Positions 35,590 through 45,100 of a stretch of 64,000 bases of DNA are shown here, piece by piece. The notes under the pieces were generated by a model that saw only the letters and a list, made by a program, of their open reading frames with translations, had not been told where the DNA came from and made no database searches. The DNA is taken from assembly GCA_035623985.1 (NCBI GenBank), contig DASPSJ010000078.1, positions 11,898-75,897 on the forward strand, in the 5' to 3' direction. How positions within the stretch are numbered: the stretch's first letter is position 1; each line of letters opens with the position of its first letter. This DNA is from DAHUYF01 sp035623985 (lineage in GTDB: Bacteria > Pseudomonadota > Alphaproteobacteria > ATCC43930 > CGMCC-115725). A program made the translations under genes and the position numbers.

Positions 35590-36267
35590 ATGGTTTCAAC
35601 CGCTGGGCAAAAAGAGCAGGAATTCGCAAGCCGGATAGCGAGGCGCTTCGAGGCTGATGGTTATCGGGCAGTGAATCCGCGCTCGTTCTCCCGACGCTTG
35701 CCGCCCGGCTATCAACCCGATCTGATGTTCGAAAAGAGCGGGGAAGTTATCGTTGTCGAGATCAAGCCGACCAAGGAGTATCGGCAGGTCGATCAACTGC
35801 GCGCCCTTAAGCAGGCAATCGAACAGAATCCAAATTGGCATTTCCGGCTCTACGTGCCGCCAGCCCTTGGGGAATCCGCAAACACCGTCGACAATCTTCA
35901 GAGCCTGGATGAACGCGTAATGCTTGCTCAGGAACTCAATGATCGCGGCCTTCACGAGGAGGCCGCCGTAACATTATGGATGGTCATAGAAGCCTGTCTC
36001 CGCGCCCTCCTGACGCGGCGACAAAGCCGGCCGAACGAGGGGGTTAGCGGGATGTCCATGGCCCGCAGCCTTCATGACTTTGGAGAACTCGACGAAGGGG
36101 AACTGAGCTTGCTTGAAGAGGCGATGCACTCTCGTAATGTCGCCATTCACGGTTTTCGCTCGGAGCCGCGATCGGCTATCCCCAGTCGGCATTTTGATTT
36201 TGCGCGCGGCCTGGTCGCCCGTGTTCAGTCGCAGACCGAACTGCCGCCATCGCCTTTGGCTCCTTGA
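35590..36267 (+). CDS. PDDEXK nuclease-like domain fused to a HEPN-like domain
   Basis: 225 aa. N-terminal part (about 1-95) has a restriction-endonuclease-like core: GYQPDLMFEKSGEVIVVEIK, i.e. D...ExK, preceded by an acidic helix. The C-terminal part (about 110-220) resembles an AHJR-type/HEPN helical bundle, with ALxLxEACLRALL-like helix and RNVAIHGFRSEP, close to the RNxxxH ribonuclease motif. The fold order is seen in defence and conflict systems. ATG at 35590 has GGAGA upstream. Probably one transcript with the RusA-like gene. Confidence 0.6.
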   Translation: MVSTAGQKEQEFASRIARRFEADGYRAVNPRSFSRRLPPGYQPDLMFEKSGEVIVVEIKPTKEYRQVDQLRALKQAIEQNPNWHFRLYVPPALGESANTVDNLQSLDERVMLAQELNDRGLHEEAAVTLWMVIEACLRALLTRRQSRPNEGVSGMSMARSLHDFGELDEGELSLLEEAMHSRNVAIHGFRSEPRSAIPSRHFDFARGLVARVQSQTELPPSPLAP

Positions 36268-36272
36268 CACCG

Positions 36273-36851
36273 CTACAGGGCGGAGGCCGATAGCCGGGCG
36301 GCGCCGGCGTCCTTTGACTGGGGCAGCTTGACGCTCAATCCCGAGTTCGGGCCCGGCGGCAGGCCCAACGCTGTATCGATCCCCGGATGCGTCCGAAGAT
36401 CGTCCAGGAGCGCCCGGGGATTGATCGCGGCGCCGATCATCGCGGGGGAGTCCGTGCGCGGAATCGCCACCGCCTTGGCGCGATAGACCTCGAGACGGGC
36501 GGCACCGTTGGCGATGGCGCGCAGACAGAGGCCACGGGCATAAAATCGGTTGAATTCGCCTTCGGCCAACGTCTCATTGGCAGTAACCGGGACTTTGGCC
36601 GTGGTCATTTCGCCGGACAGCATGCGCCTCGGCTCTCGCTCATTAAGGCGGTTGCCTAAGGACAGATGATTAGCCAGCCAGACGTCGTCATGGTGCCGGG
36701 CCGCCGACTGCAACAGCTCGGGCCAGTCTCGCTGTCCGACAACGCTTAAGCGCGGGCTGATATAAAGCGCGCCGAGATAGAGGTCGCGACTGATTTCCTG
36801 CGCCATGAAGCGCCGCGTTGCCTCATCGAGATTGACCAGCGACAGCGCCAT
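36273..36851 (-). CDS. Conserved protein of unknown function
   Basis: 192 aa from the ATG at 36851 (202 aa from 36881). I recognise a widespread unannotated family: N-terminal SLVNLDEATRRFMAQEI, the middle EFNRFYARGLCLRAI and VYRAKAV, and the C-terminal RTHPGIDTALGLPPGPNSG. No catalytic motif is evident. Convergent with the PDDEXK-HEPN gene (5-bp gap), it completes the insert between boxC and boxR. The family is often near mobile genes in my recollection, which is weak support for an acquired origin. Confidence 0.6.
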   Translation of the reverse strand: MALSLVNLDEATRRFMAQEISRDLYLGALYISPRLSVVGQRDWPELLQSAARHHDDVWLANHLSLGNRLNEREPRRMLSGEMTTAKVPVTANETLAEGEFNRFYARGLCLRAIANGAARLEVYRAKAVAIPRTDSPAMIGAAINPRALLDDLRTHPGIDTALGLPPGPNSGLSVKLPQSKDAGAARLSASAL

Positions 36852-36938
36852 GGCGATCGACCAGGCACCTCCTCCCATCACCTTGAGATCGATGCGCCGC
36901 GGCCAATCGTCAAGCTTGCGGCGGGACTCCCCTTGCCG

Positions 36939-37832
36939 CTACCCCGCCACCGCCGCCTTCAGCTCGCGGAAGCTCTCCTCGATCGTCTTGCCGGCGGTGT
37001 CGACGCGGGCGTCGGCCTTGGCATAGAGCGCGTTGCGGCCGGCGAGGATGCGGCGGAGATCCTCCATCGCCTGCTCGTTCTCGGCCATCGGCCGCGTGTC
37101 GCCTTGCGCCACGACGCGGCTCATATGCTCTTCCGGCGCGGCGGTGAGCCAGACCGTGTAGCAGGCCGAGAGCAGCAGGTCGAAGGTCGCGGGCTCGGAG
37201 ACGATGCTGCCGCCGGTGGCGATCACGGCGCGGTCGTGGCGCTCGATCACCCCCTCGAGCGCGCGGCGCTCGTAGCGGCGATAGGCCCCCTGGCCATAGA
37301 GGTCGAAGACCTCGGCAAGGCGCGTGCCGCTCTCGCGCTCGATCTCGCGGTCAAGCTCGATGAAAGGCGCGCCCAGATGCTTCGCCAGCATCGCCCCCAG
37401 CGTGGATTTGCCGGCGCCCCTGAGGCCGATGAGGGCGATGCGATGCCGCCGCCCGCTTTCCACCGCCGCGCCGAAGGTCTCGGTCAGCAGGCGCCGCGCC
37501 TGTGCCAGGTCCTTCGCTTGCAGCCGGCTCAGGGTCTGGATCAGGAGGGTAAGCTCCACCGGCCGGTCCGGCTCCTCGCGCACGAGATCGCCCAAGGGCA
37601 AGCCCATGGCATGGGCGATCTGGCGCAGCAGCACGATCGAAATGTTGCCATGCCCGGCTTCGAGCTGGGCGAGATAGCGTTCCGACACCCCGGAATCCCG
37701 CGCCAGGATCTTGCGCGTCATGCCGCGCCGGGCGCGCGCCTCGCGGATACGGTCGCCGAGCAGCCGAAGGTACTCGGCCTCGCCGTTCTCGGCGCGGCGC
37801 TCTTTGGTCTCCGCCCCTGCGCGTGGCGCCAT
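36939..37832 (-). CDS. boxR: BoxR-type regulator (XRE HTH fused to shikimate-kinase-like domain)
   Basis: 297 aa from the ATG at 37832, which has AAGGAG 6 nt upstream. N-terminal XRE HTH (about 25-80: LGDRIREARARRGMTRKILA, GVSERYLAQLEAGHGNISI) is fused to a shikimate-kinase-like domain (about 135-290) with Walker A LIGLRGAGKSTLG and IATGGSIVSEP. This is the BoxR/BzdR architecture, in which benzoyl-CoA binding to the kinase-like domain releases DNA. It should repress the box genes until benzoyl-CoA accumulates. Divergent from the flavodoxin gene, sharing an operator-rich intergenic region. Confidence 0.92.
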   Translation of the reverse strand: MAPRAGAETKERRAENGEAEYLRLLGDRIREARARRGMTRKILARDSGVSERYLAQLEAGHGNISIVLLRQIAHAMGLPLGDLVREEPDRPVELTLLIQTLSRLQAKDLAQARRLLTETFGAAVESGRRHRIALIGLRGAGKSTLGAMLAKHLGAPFIELDREIERESGTRLAEVFDLYGQGAYRRYERRALEGVIERHDRAVIATGGSIVSEPATFDLLLSACYTVWLTAAPEEHMSRVVAQGDTRPMAENEQAMEDLRRILAGRNALYAKADARVDTAGKTIEESFRELKAAVAG

Positions 37833-37880
37833 GCCCTGCTCCTTCGCTGGCATTCCTGTGCCTGTCGGTCTCACCTATAT

Positions 37881-37922
37881 GTATTATAATGCTTGCTAAA
37901 CTTAATGCATGCATTATAGTCG
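37881..37922. promoter_or_regulatory. boxR/flavodoxin divergent control region with BoxR-type operators
   Basis: Plus-strand promoter for the flavodoxin: TTGCTA (37893-37898), 16-bp spacer, TATAGT (37915-37920), the same geometry as the boxCB promoter. A 14-bp perfect palindrome TAATGCATGCATTA (37903-37916) and operator-like GTATTATAATGC (37881-37892) and GCATTATAGTCG (37911-37922) overlap it. The minus-strand TATAAT within 37885-37890 may serve boxR. Confidence 0.65.
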
Positions 37923-37971
37923 CTTCCGCCGGGCAGGGCCAGCCCGGAAACGCGGGTGCCGAGGAGACGGG

Positions 37972-38448
37972 GTGGAGCTGCAACTGACGATCCTGGTCGG
38001 CACCATGACCGGCACGGCGCAGCTCGTCGCCGACGAGCTTGGCGACGCGCTGAAGGCGCAAGGCGTGGCGGCCCGGATCCTGCCGATGGACGGACTCAAT
38101 GCCACGGTGTTCGCCGCGGGCGGCGCTTTCCTGATCTGCACCTCGACCTACGGCCAGGGCGACGTGCCCGACAACGCGCAGAAGCTCTTTGCCGATCTCG
38201 AACAGGCCAAGCCCGATTTGCAAAGGGTCGTCTATGGCGTCTTCGCGCTGGGCGACCGAACCTACGCGCAGACCTTCTGCTTCGGCGGCAAGCGCTTCGA
38301 CGCGCTGCTGCAATCGCTGGGCGCGCGCCGCATCGGCGAGGTGATGCTGCACGACGCCAGCGCCGGCACCATCCCCGAGGAAGTCGCGGTGGCCTGGATC
38401 GGCCCCTGGATCGACCAGTTCCGCCGCGCCCGCGACAAGGCCGCTTAA
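37972..38448 (+). CDS. Flavodoxin
   Basis: 158 aa from the GTG at 37972, with GAGGAG 5 nt upstream. FMN phosphate loop LVGTMTGTAQLVADEL, the ICTSTYGQGDVPDNA aromatic loop and FALGDRTYAQTFC are clear. Flavodoxins carry one electron at low potential, in the cytoplasm. Position beside boxR with a BoxR-type operator at its promoter suggests it serves the benzoate pathway, for instance carrying electrons to BoxB in place of, or together with, a reductase. Confidence 0.88.
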   Translation: MELQLTILVGTMTGTAQLVADELGDALKAQGVAARILPMDGLNATVFAAGGAFLICTSTYGQGDVPDNAQKLFADLEQAKPDLQRVVYGVFALGDRTYAQTFCFGGKRFDALLQSLGARRIGEVMLHDASAGTIPEEVAVAWIGPWIDQFRRARDKAA

Positions 38449-38579
38449 CCCGCCGGGCGGGCGCCGCGCCGGCCTCCTGCACGAAAAGTTGAGGCAAGGG
38501 GCAGGCCGCGCGGGATTTTCGCGTCGGCGGCGCCATGCTTAAGCCGATCTTAAGCCCGGCCGGGGAATGGTTCCAGGCC

Positions 38580-39839
38580 ATGGCCGTGACCAAGAAGATC
38601 GAACGCCCGCGCCTGCCGATGTCGCAGGCCGAGCTTGAGGAGGCCGTGCGCCGGCACGACATGTTCCTGTCCGCGCGGCTCGGCGGGCAGCGGGCGCTGC
38701 TCGCCTATCGCGACCTCTCCGGCCTCGATCTCTCCGGCCAGCAGTTGAACGACGCCGACCTCACCGCGGCCTTCCTGCCGGCAGCGCGCCTGGTGGGCAC
38801 CAACCTCGCCAACGCCACGCTCTTCGCCTGCAACCTGACGCGGGCGGATATGCGCGGCGCGGTGCTGGCGCGCGCCGATCTGCGCGGCGCGGTGCTGCGC
38901 GGCGCCAATCTCGAAGGCGCCGACCTCTTCGACGCCGATCTGCGCGACGGCAGGCTCGGCCAGCGCGTGCGCATGGGCGTGATCGAGGAAGTCGCCATAG
39001 AGCATGCCTCCTCCTCCGATCTCGAAGGCGCGCGCATGGTCAATGCCGATTTGTCGCAGGCGAAGCTCTCCGGCTCGCTCGCCGCGCATACCGACTTCAC
39101 CGACGCGGTGATGCGGCGCTGCAAGCTGGTGCGCGCCGATCTGCACAACGCGACGCTCAACGGCGCCAATCTCCAGGGCGCCGACCTCTCCGGCGCCAAT
39201 CTCCAGGGCGCGAGCCTGCGCAACGCCATCCTCACCGACACCATCTTCCACGGCACCGAGATGGATGGCGCGGACATGGCCGGCGTGCTGACCCAGAAGC
39301 CGGCCGGGCGTCGGCTCGCCGAACTCGGCGTTCCGGTCGCGGAACTGCTGCTGCGCCACGAACGCTGGGCCAACAGCCACGGGAGCGAAGGCACGCCGCT
39401 CGATCTGAGCTTCTTCGACCTGCGCGACGTCCCGTCGCTTGCCGGCCAATGCCTGTCGGCGCTGCGCGCGCCGGGCGCCATTTTCGTCGGGATGACGCTC
39501 GACGGCGCGGCGCTGCAGGCGGCGCAGCTCGAAGGCGCGGATTTTCGCTCCTGTTGCCTCGCGCGCGCCGATCTGCGCGGGGTCAAGCTGACGGCGGCGC
39601 GGCTCACCAATGCCGATCTGCGCGACTGCAATCTGGGACCGCTGGTGCTGCCGGGCGGGCGCCTGATCGTCAGCACGCTCGAGCGCGTCGAGGCGCGCCA
39701 CGTCGATCTGCGCGGCGCCAATTTGTCGCGGGCGGTGATGCGCGGCGCCGACCTCTCCGCCGCCAATTTGAGCGGCGCCGAGCTTGCCGGCGTCGACCTG
39801 CTGGACGCCCATCTCGCCGGAGCCACCGGCCTTCCTTGA
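38580..39839 (+). CDS. Pentapeptide-repeat protein
   Basis: 419 aa (an ATG at 38535 adds 15). Pentapeptide repeats A(D/N)LxG fill two blocks, about residues 40-235 (ADLRGAVLRGANLEGADLFDA and similar) and about 305-415 (ADLSAANLSGAELAGVDLLDA). A non-repeat segment of about 70 residues lies between. The fold is a right-handed quadrilateral beta-helix used for protein binding, sometimes DNA mimicry. The N-terminus has a basic KKIERPRLPMSQAELEEAVRRHD helix. Role unknown; 130 bp after the flavodoxin gene. Confidence 0.85.
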   Translation: MAVTKKIERPRLPMSQAELEEAVRRHDMFLSARLGGQRALLAYRDLSGLDLSGQQLNDADLTAAFLPAARLVGTNLANATLFACNLTRADMRGAVLARADLRGAVLRGANLEGADLFDADLRDGRLGQRVRMGVIEEVAIEHASSSDLEGARMVNADLSQAKLSGSLAAHTDFTDAVMRRCKLVRADLHNATLNGANLQGADLSGANLQGASLRNAILTDTIFHGTEMDGADMAGVLTQKPAGRRLAELGVPVAELLLRHERWANSHGSEGTPLDLSFFDLRDVPSLAGQCLSALRAPGAIFVGMTLDGAALQAAQLEGADFRSCCLARADLRGVKLTAARLTNADLRDCNLGPLVLPGGRLIVSTLERVEARHVDLRGANLSRAVMRGADLSAANLSGAELAGVDLLDAHLAGATGLP

Positions 39840-40047
39840 AGAGGCCGTGGCACGGGGCACCTATGTAATTAATGCCCTGTTCATTGCGCCGCCCGGTTCC
39901 TATCTTAATTCTCAGCGTGCGAGTACCTTCGACCCGCGCGGCGCCTGGACCTGGCATCGCAAGCCGGCGGGCATGGCAATCGATAAAAGCGGCGACGCGC
40001 CGGCGGCCCAGGATCCGGCCGGGACAGGCGCGCCAGGAGGAACGCAG

Positions 40048-40209
40048 ATGACCGACGAGCCTAAAGGCGAGCGACGACCGCCCGAGCAGGAGCGCGAGCT
40101 GGAGACGGTGCTTCAGCAGCCCCAGGGTGAGCAGGAGCGCAAGCCCGAGCAAACCAAGCGAGACGAATGGCGCGGTACAGGAGTATGCGGCGACCGCCAC
40201 ACCGACTAA
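40048..40209 (+). CDS. Possible small hydrophilic protein
   Basis: 53 aa, highly charged and Gln/Glu-rich (EQERELETVLQQPQGEQE). AGGAGG is 8 nt before the ATG, a good ribosome site. No family recognised. The opposite strand is also open but its product is a hydrophobic low-complexity shadow. Weak support; it could be non-coding. Confidence 0.3.
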   Translation: MTDEPKGERRPPEQERELETVLQQPQGEQERKPEQTKRDEWRGTGVCGDRHTD

Positions 40210-40275
40210 CATAGGCGGCACGCGCCCCTCCGACGAGCGCTCGGCGGCGACCGCGATGAGCCGGAGGGGAGGAGC

Positions 40276-40683
40276 ATGCAGCGCAAGCGACACGGCGGTC
40301 TCGCCGTCATCCTGATCGGTCTCGCGGCGTGCGGGCTGGCGCCCGGCCCGGCCGCGGCACAGGCGACGGAGCAAGCAGCCGCGCAGGACAGCTTCATGCT
40401 GACCATTTTCCTGCGTCACGACCAATCGAAGACGCTGCCGGAGCTGCAGCAGCATCTCAAGGAAACCGGCTTCGACCAGGCCTTTCCGCCGCCTGGCATC
40501 GAGATCGTCTCATGGTATGTGATGATGGGGATCGGACAGGTGGTGACGCTGCGCGTGCCGCCGGCGCGGCTGCGCGAGGTCAACCGCCTGATCGAAGAGA
40601 AGGGCTGGGGCGCCTATCGCACCGAGTTCTATCCCACCTACGACTACCTGCCGGTCTGGAAGGCGGCGCATCCCGGACGGTGA
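40276..40683 (+). CDS. Conserved exported protein of unknown function
   Basis: 135 aa. A signal peptide (AVILIGLAACGLAPGPAAAQA) is followed by a compact domain with SFMLTIFLRHDQSKTL, PPPGIEIVSWYVMMGIGQVV, LREVNRLIEEKGWGAYRTE and a C-terminal FYPTYDYLPVW. I recognise this as a conserved unannotated family, probably periplasmic. Starts 66 bp after the small charged ORF and ends 40 bp before the acyltransferase. Nothing ties it to benzoate metabolism except position. Confidence 0.75.
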   Translation: MQRKRHGGLAVILIGLAACGLAPGPAAAQATEQAAAQDSFMLTIFLRHDQSKTLPELQQHLKETGFDQAFPPPGIEIVSWYVMMGIGQVVTLRVPPARLREVNRLIEEKGWGAYRTEFYPTYDYLPVWKAAHPGR

Positions 40684-40747
40684 CCCGGCGGGCGCGCCGA
40701 TTGACAAGCTTTCGCCGCGCCTGATGCTGCCCTCCTCGGGGGCGGGG

Positions 40748-41818
40748 ATGGCGGTGGAAAGGCGAAACAATTTCGACGCACTGCGGCTCGTTGCGGCCGC
40801 CAGCGTCATCTTCTCGCACAGCTTCCTGCTGAGCCAGGGGCGGGAAGACACTGAGCCGCTGATGCGCTTGACCGGCGGCCAGGCGATTTTCGGCGTGGTC
40901 GGCGTCTTCGTCTTCTTCGTGCTCTCCGGCTTTCTCGTGACGCAGAGCTTCGAGACCACCCTCTCGCCGCTGCGCTTTCTTGCCAAGCGCGCGCTGCGCA
41001 TCTATCCCGGCTACGCCGTCTGCCTCCTGCTCTGCACCTTCGCGCTGGGGCCGCTGATCAGCGCGTTGCCGCTGCGCGACTATCTCGCCAGCGTCGGCAC
41101 CTGGGATTTCCTGCTGTCGAACCTGGCGATGAATGTCGAGCACAACGGCTTGCCGGGCGTGCGCTTCACCGGCTTTGCGATCGGCGGCATCGTCGACGGG
41201 CCGCTCTGGAGTCTGCCCTGCGAGATGGTGATGTATTTGCTGGTGCTGGCGCTGGGCGTGCTGCGGCTCATCCGCCTCGCCGTGCTGCTGCCGCTCCTGG
41301 CGCTGGGCTTGGCCTGCCTCTGGCTCGACACCGCGCAGAGCGCCTATTTCATCGGCGCCGTCGGCTGGCTGCTGGGCTTCTTCGTCGCCGGCATGATCCT
41401 TTACAAGCTGCGCTTCACGCGCCTCTTCGACCGCCGGCTCGCGCTGCCGGCGCTCATCGCGATGGCGGCGAGCGTGCCGTTCCATCTTTTCATCCTGTTG
41501 TTTCCGCTGTTCGGCGCCTGGCTCATCATCTGGCTCGCGCTCGAGCCGCGCCTGCCGGTGATCCCCGCTGCGCGTTTCGGCGATCTCTCCTATGGGCTCT
41601 ACATCTATGGCTGGCCGGTGCAGCAGACGCTGCTCCATGTCAGCGGCGGGCGCCTTCTCTGGTGGCAGCTTTTTCCCCTGGCGCTGGCGCTGGCCGCGGC
41701 AATCGCCTGGCTCTCCTGGCATCTCGTCGAGCAGCCGGCCTTGCGGCTGAAGCCGTCCAACGCGGCGCCGGAAGCGCCGGAAACCGCCGCTGCGAGCCTC
41801 GCCGCCCCTCATCGATGA
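40748..41818 (+). CDS. Membrane acyltransferase 3 family (OafA/YrhL-like)
   Basis: 356 aa (an ATG at 40724 adds 8). About ten membrane helices. The family's N-terminal RRNNFDALRLVAAASVIFSHSF carries the catalytic His; VFVFFVLSGFLVTQSF and RALRIYPGYAV are further hallmarks. Members O-acylate sugars of lipopolysaccharide, peptidoglycan or exopolysaccharide at the inner membrane. No polysaccharide genes are near. A strong terminator follows at 42007. Confidence 0.85.
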   Translation: MAVERRNNFDALRLVAAASVIFSHSFLLSQGREDTEPLMRLTGGQAIFGVVGVFVFFVLSGFLVTQSFETTLSPLRFLAKRALRIYPGYAVCLLLCTFALGPLISALPLRDYLASVGTWDFLLSNLAMNVEHNGLPGVRFTGFAIGGIVDGPLWSLPCEMVMYLLVLALGVLRLIRLAVLLPLLALGLACLWLDTAQSAYFIGAVGWLLGFFVAGMILYKLRFTRLFDRRLALPALIAMAASVPFHLFILLFPLFGAWLIIWLALEPRLPVIPAARFGDLSYGLYIYGWPVQQTLLHVSGGRLLWWQLFPLALALAAAIAWLSWHLVEQPALRLKPSNAAPEAPETAAASLAAPHR

Positions 41819-42006
41819 CTTCCCCGTGAGGTCGGGGATGGCGCGGTGCCGGCGCGCCTATCTCATGATATCGGTGGCCCCGGAAAGGGGCGCCTATCGC
41901 ATCTTACCGCGCCGCGGCGGACCCTCCCCCGCCGCCGCGGCATCCGGCCCGCGGTCTCCCCCGACCGCAGGGCCTCGTCCGGGCATGTCCCCCATGTTCG
42001 GGCGAT

Positions 42007-42042
42007 GGCGGCGGCGCGCCCAGGCGCCGCCGCCGGCTTTTT
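42007..42042 (+). terminator. Strong intrinsic terminator
   Basis: Eleven-bp GC arms GGCGGCGGCGC (42007-42017) and GCGCCGCCGCC (42024-42034), 6-nt loop, then GGCTTTTT. It ends the acyltransferase transcript and insulates the ligase promoter. Confidence 0.8.
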
Positions 42043-42062
42043 GCGCCACCCCATGGGCTCGC

Positions 42063-42110
42063 GCATTATATTTCTACTCTATCGCCATGCATGCACAATA
42101 ATGCTTGACA
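42063..42110 (+). promoter_or_regulatory. Putative BoxR operators upstream of the ligase operon
   Basis: ATGCACAATAATGC (42091-42104) matches the boxCB operator ATGCACTATAGTGC at all but two positions, and GCATTATATTTC (42063-42074) is a weaker match. TGCATGCA (42088-42095) also recurs at 37906-37913. A TTGACA follows at 42105 but has no well-spaced -10, so the exact promoter is unclear. Confidence 0.55.
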
Positions 42111-42190
42111 GGGGCCTTCCCCCGATGGCACCTATGACGCAAGATCGGCGCGCGGCCGACGACAAGCAGTTGTGATCTGGGAGGAGGAGC

Positions 42191-43777
<1,587 letters not shown>

Positions 43778-43798
43778 CCAGCGAGGGGAGAGGATGCC

Positions 43799-45007
43799 AT
43801 GACGAGACGGACGAGAAAGCCGAGCCGCCGCGCCGTGCTGGCGGGGCTCGGCGCGAGCCTTGGCGCCGGCGCGGCGGCGAGCTTCCTGCCGGCGCGCATC
43901 GCCATCGGCCAGCCGGCGAAGATCAAGCTCGGCCTGATGCTGCCTTACACCGGCACCTACGCCGCGCTCGGCAAGAACATCGACGAGGCGCTGCGGCTTG
44001 CCATCGCCGAGGCCGGCGGCAAGCTCGGCGGGCGCGAGGTCGAGTACGTCGTGCTCGACGACGAGTCCGAGCCCGCGAAAGGCGCCGAGAACGCCAACAA
44101 GCTGGTCGCCCGCGACAAGGTCGATTTCCTTATCGGCACCGTGCATTCCGGCGTCGCCATGGCGATGGTCAAGGTCGCCACCGACAACGACACCATGCTG
44201 CTCATTCCCAATGCCGGCGTCGACGCCGCCACCGGCGCGGCCTGCGCGCCCAACATCTTTCGCACCAGCTTCTCCAATTGGCAGCCGGGCTTCGCCATGG
44301 GCAAGGTGGCGGCCGCGCGCGGGCAGAAGCGCGCCCTGGCGGTGAGCTGGGACTATGCCGCCGGGCATGAATCGATCAACGGCTTCAAGGAAGGCTTCGC
44401 CTCTGGCGGTGGCAAGGTCGAGACCGAGCTGGTGCTGCCTTTCCCGCAGGTCGAGTTCCAGGCGATCCTGACGCAGATCGCGGCGATCAAGCCGGAGGTG
44501 GTCTACACCTTCTTCGCCGGCGGCGGCGCGGTGAAATTCGTCAAGGACTACGCCGCGGCCGGTCTCAAGGCCACGGTGCCGCTGGTCGGCGCCGGCTTCC
44601 TCACCGACGGCACGCTCGAGGCGCAGGGCGAGGCGGCGCAAGGGTTGGAGACGACGCTGCATTACGCCGACGGGCTGGACCTTCCCAAGGACAAGTCCTT
44701 CCGCGCGGCCTTCAGGAAGGCGGCGGGCCGCGACGCCGACGTTTACGCGGTGCAGGGCTACGATACCGGCCAGCTCCTGGCCGCAGGCCTTGCCGCGGTC
44801 AAAGGCGACACCGGCGCGCGGCAGGCTCTGGTCGCCGCAATGGAGAAGGCGGAGATCGACAGCCCGCGCGGCAAGTTCACCCTCTCGAAGGCGCACAACC
44901 CGGTGCAGGATCTCTATCTGCGCCGGGTCGAGAGGCTGGAGAACAAAGTCGTCAGCGTCGCGGTCAAGGCGCTCGCCGATCCCGCGCGCGGCTGCAAGAT
45001 GGCGTGA
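43799..45007 (+). CDS. ABC importer substrate-binding protein, probable benzoate binder
   Basis: 402 aa type I periplasmic-binding protein of the branched-chain-amino-acid (HAAT) family. The N-terminus has a twin-arginine-like signal (KPSRRAVLAGLGASLGAG). The mature part starts IKLGLMLPYTGTYAALG, with KLVARDKVDFLIGTVHSG and VQGYDTGQLLAAGL typical. Located 21 bp after the benzoate-CoA ligase, it most likely binds benzoate or a related aromatic acid in the periplasm. A large hairpin follows the stop. Confidence 0.85.
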   Translation: MTRRTRKPSRRAVLAGLGASLGAGAAASFLPARIAIGQPAKIKLGLMLPYTGTYAALGKNIDEALRLAIAEAGGKLGGREVEYVVLDDESEPAKGAENANKLVARDKVDFLIGTVHSGVAMAMVKVATDNDTMLLIPNAGVDAATGAACAPNIFRTSFSNWQPGFAMGKVAAARGQKRALAVSWDYAAGHESINGFKEGFASGGGKVETELVLPFPQVEFQAILTQIAAIKPEVVYTFFAGGGAVKFVKDYAAAGLKATVPLVGAGFLTDGTLEAQGEAAQGLETTLHYADGLDLPKDKSFRAAFRKAAGRDADVYAVQGYDTGQLLAAGLAAVKGDTGARQALVAAMEKAEIDSPRGKFTLSKAHNPVQDLYLRRVERLENKVVSVAVKALADPARGCKMA

Positions 45008-45011
45008 AGAG

Positions 45012-45100
45012 AGTTGTCAGTCGTCAGTTATCAGTCGTCAGAGAAAACAGATCGTCGCGATGTCGCATCGCTGAGAACTGACAACTGACGACTGACAACT
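45012..45100. repeat. Large inverted repeat between binding-protein and permease genes
   Basis: Thirty-base arms, 45012-45041 and 45071-45100, complementary at 27 of 30 positions, with a 29-base loop. Each arm is itself built of short TCAGTCGTCAGTT-type units. The right arm ends directly before the permease ATG at 45101, where no ribosome site is visible. It may stabilise the binding-protein mRNA or limit permease translation. Confidence 0.85.

Larger units (their letters stand above)
41819..42190. other. Intergenic region before the benzoate-CoA ligase operon
   Basis: 372 bp without a gene. It holds GC-rich inverted repeats, the intrinsic terminator at 42007-42042, and the putative BoxR operators and ligase promoter at 42063-42110. 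Confidence 0.7.

Noticed and set aside
39670..40455. Minus-strand frame with hydrophobic Leu-rich segment
   Set aside because: Crosses the 3' end of the pentapeptide gene and the start of the exported unknown; composition explained by the opposite charged ORF.
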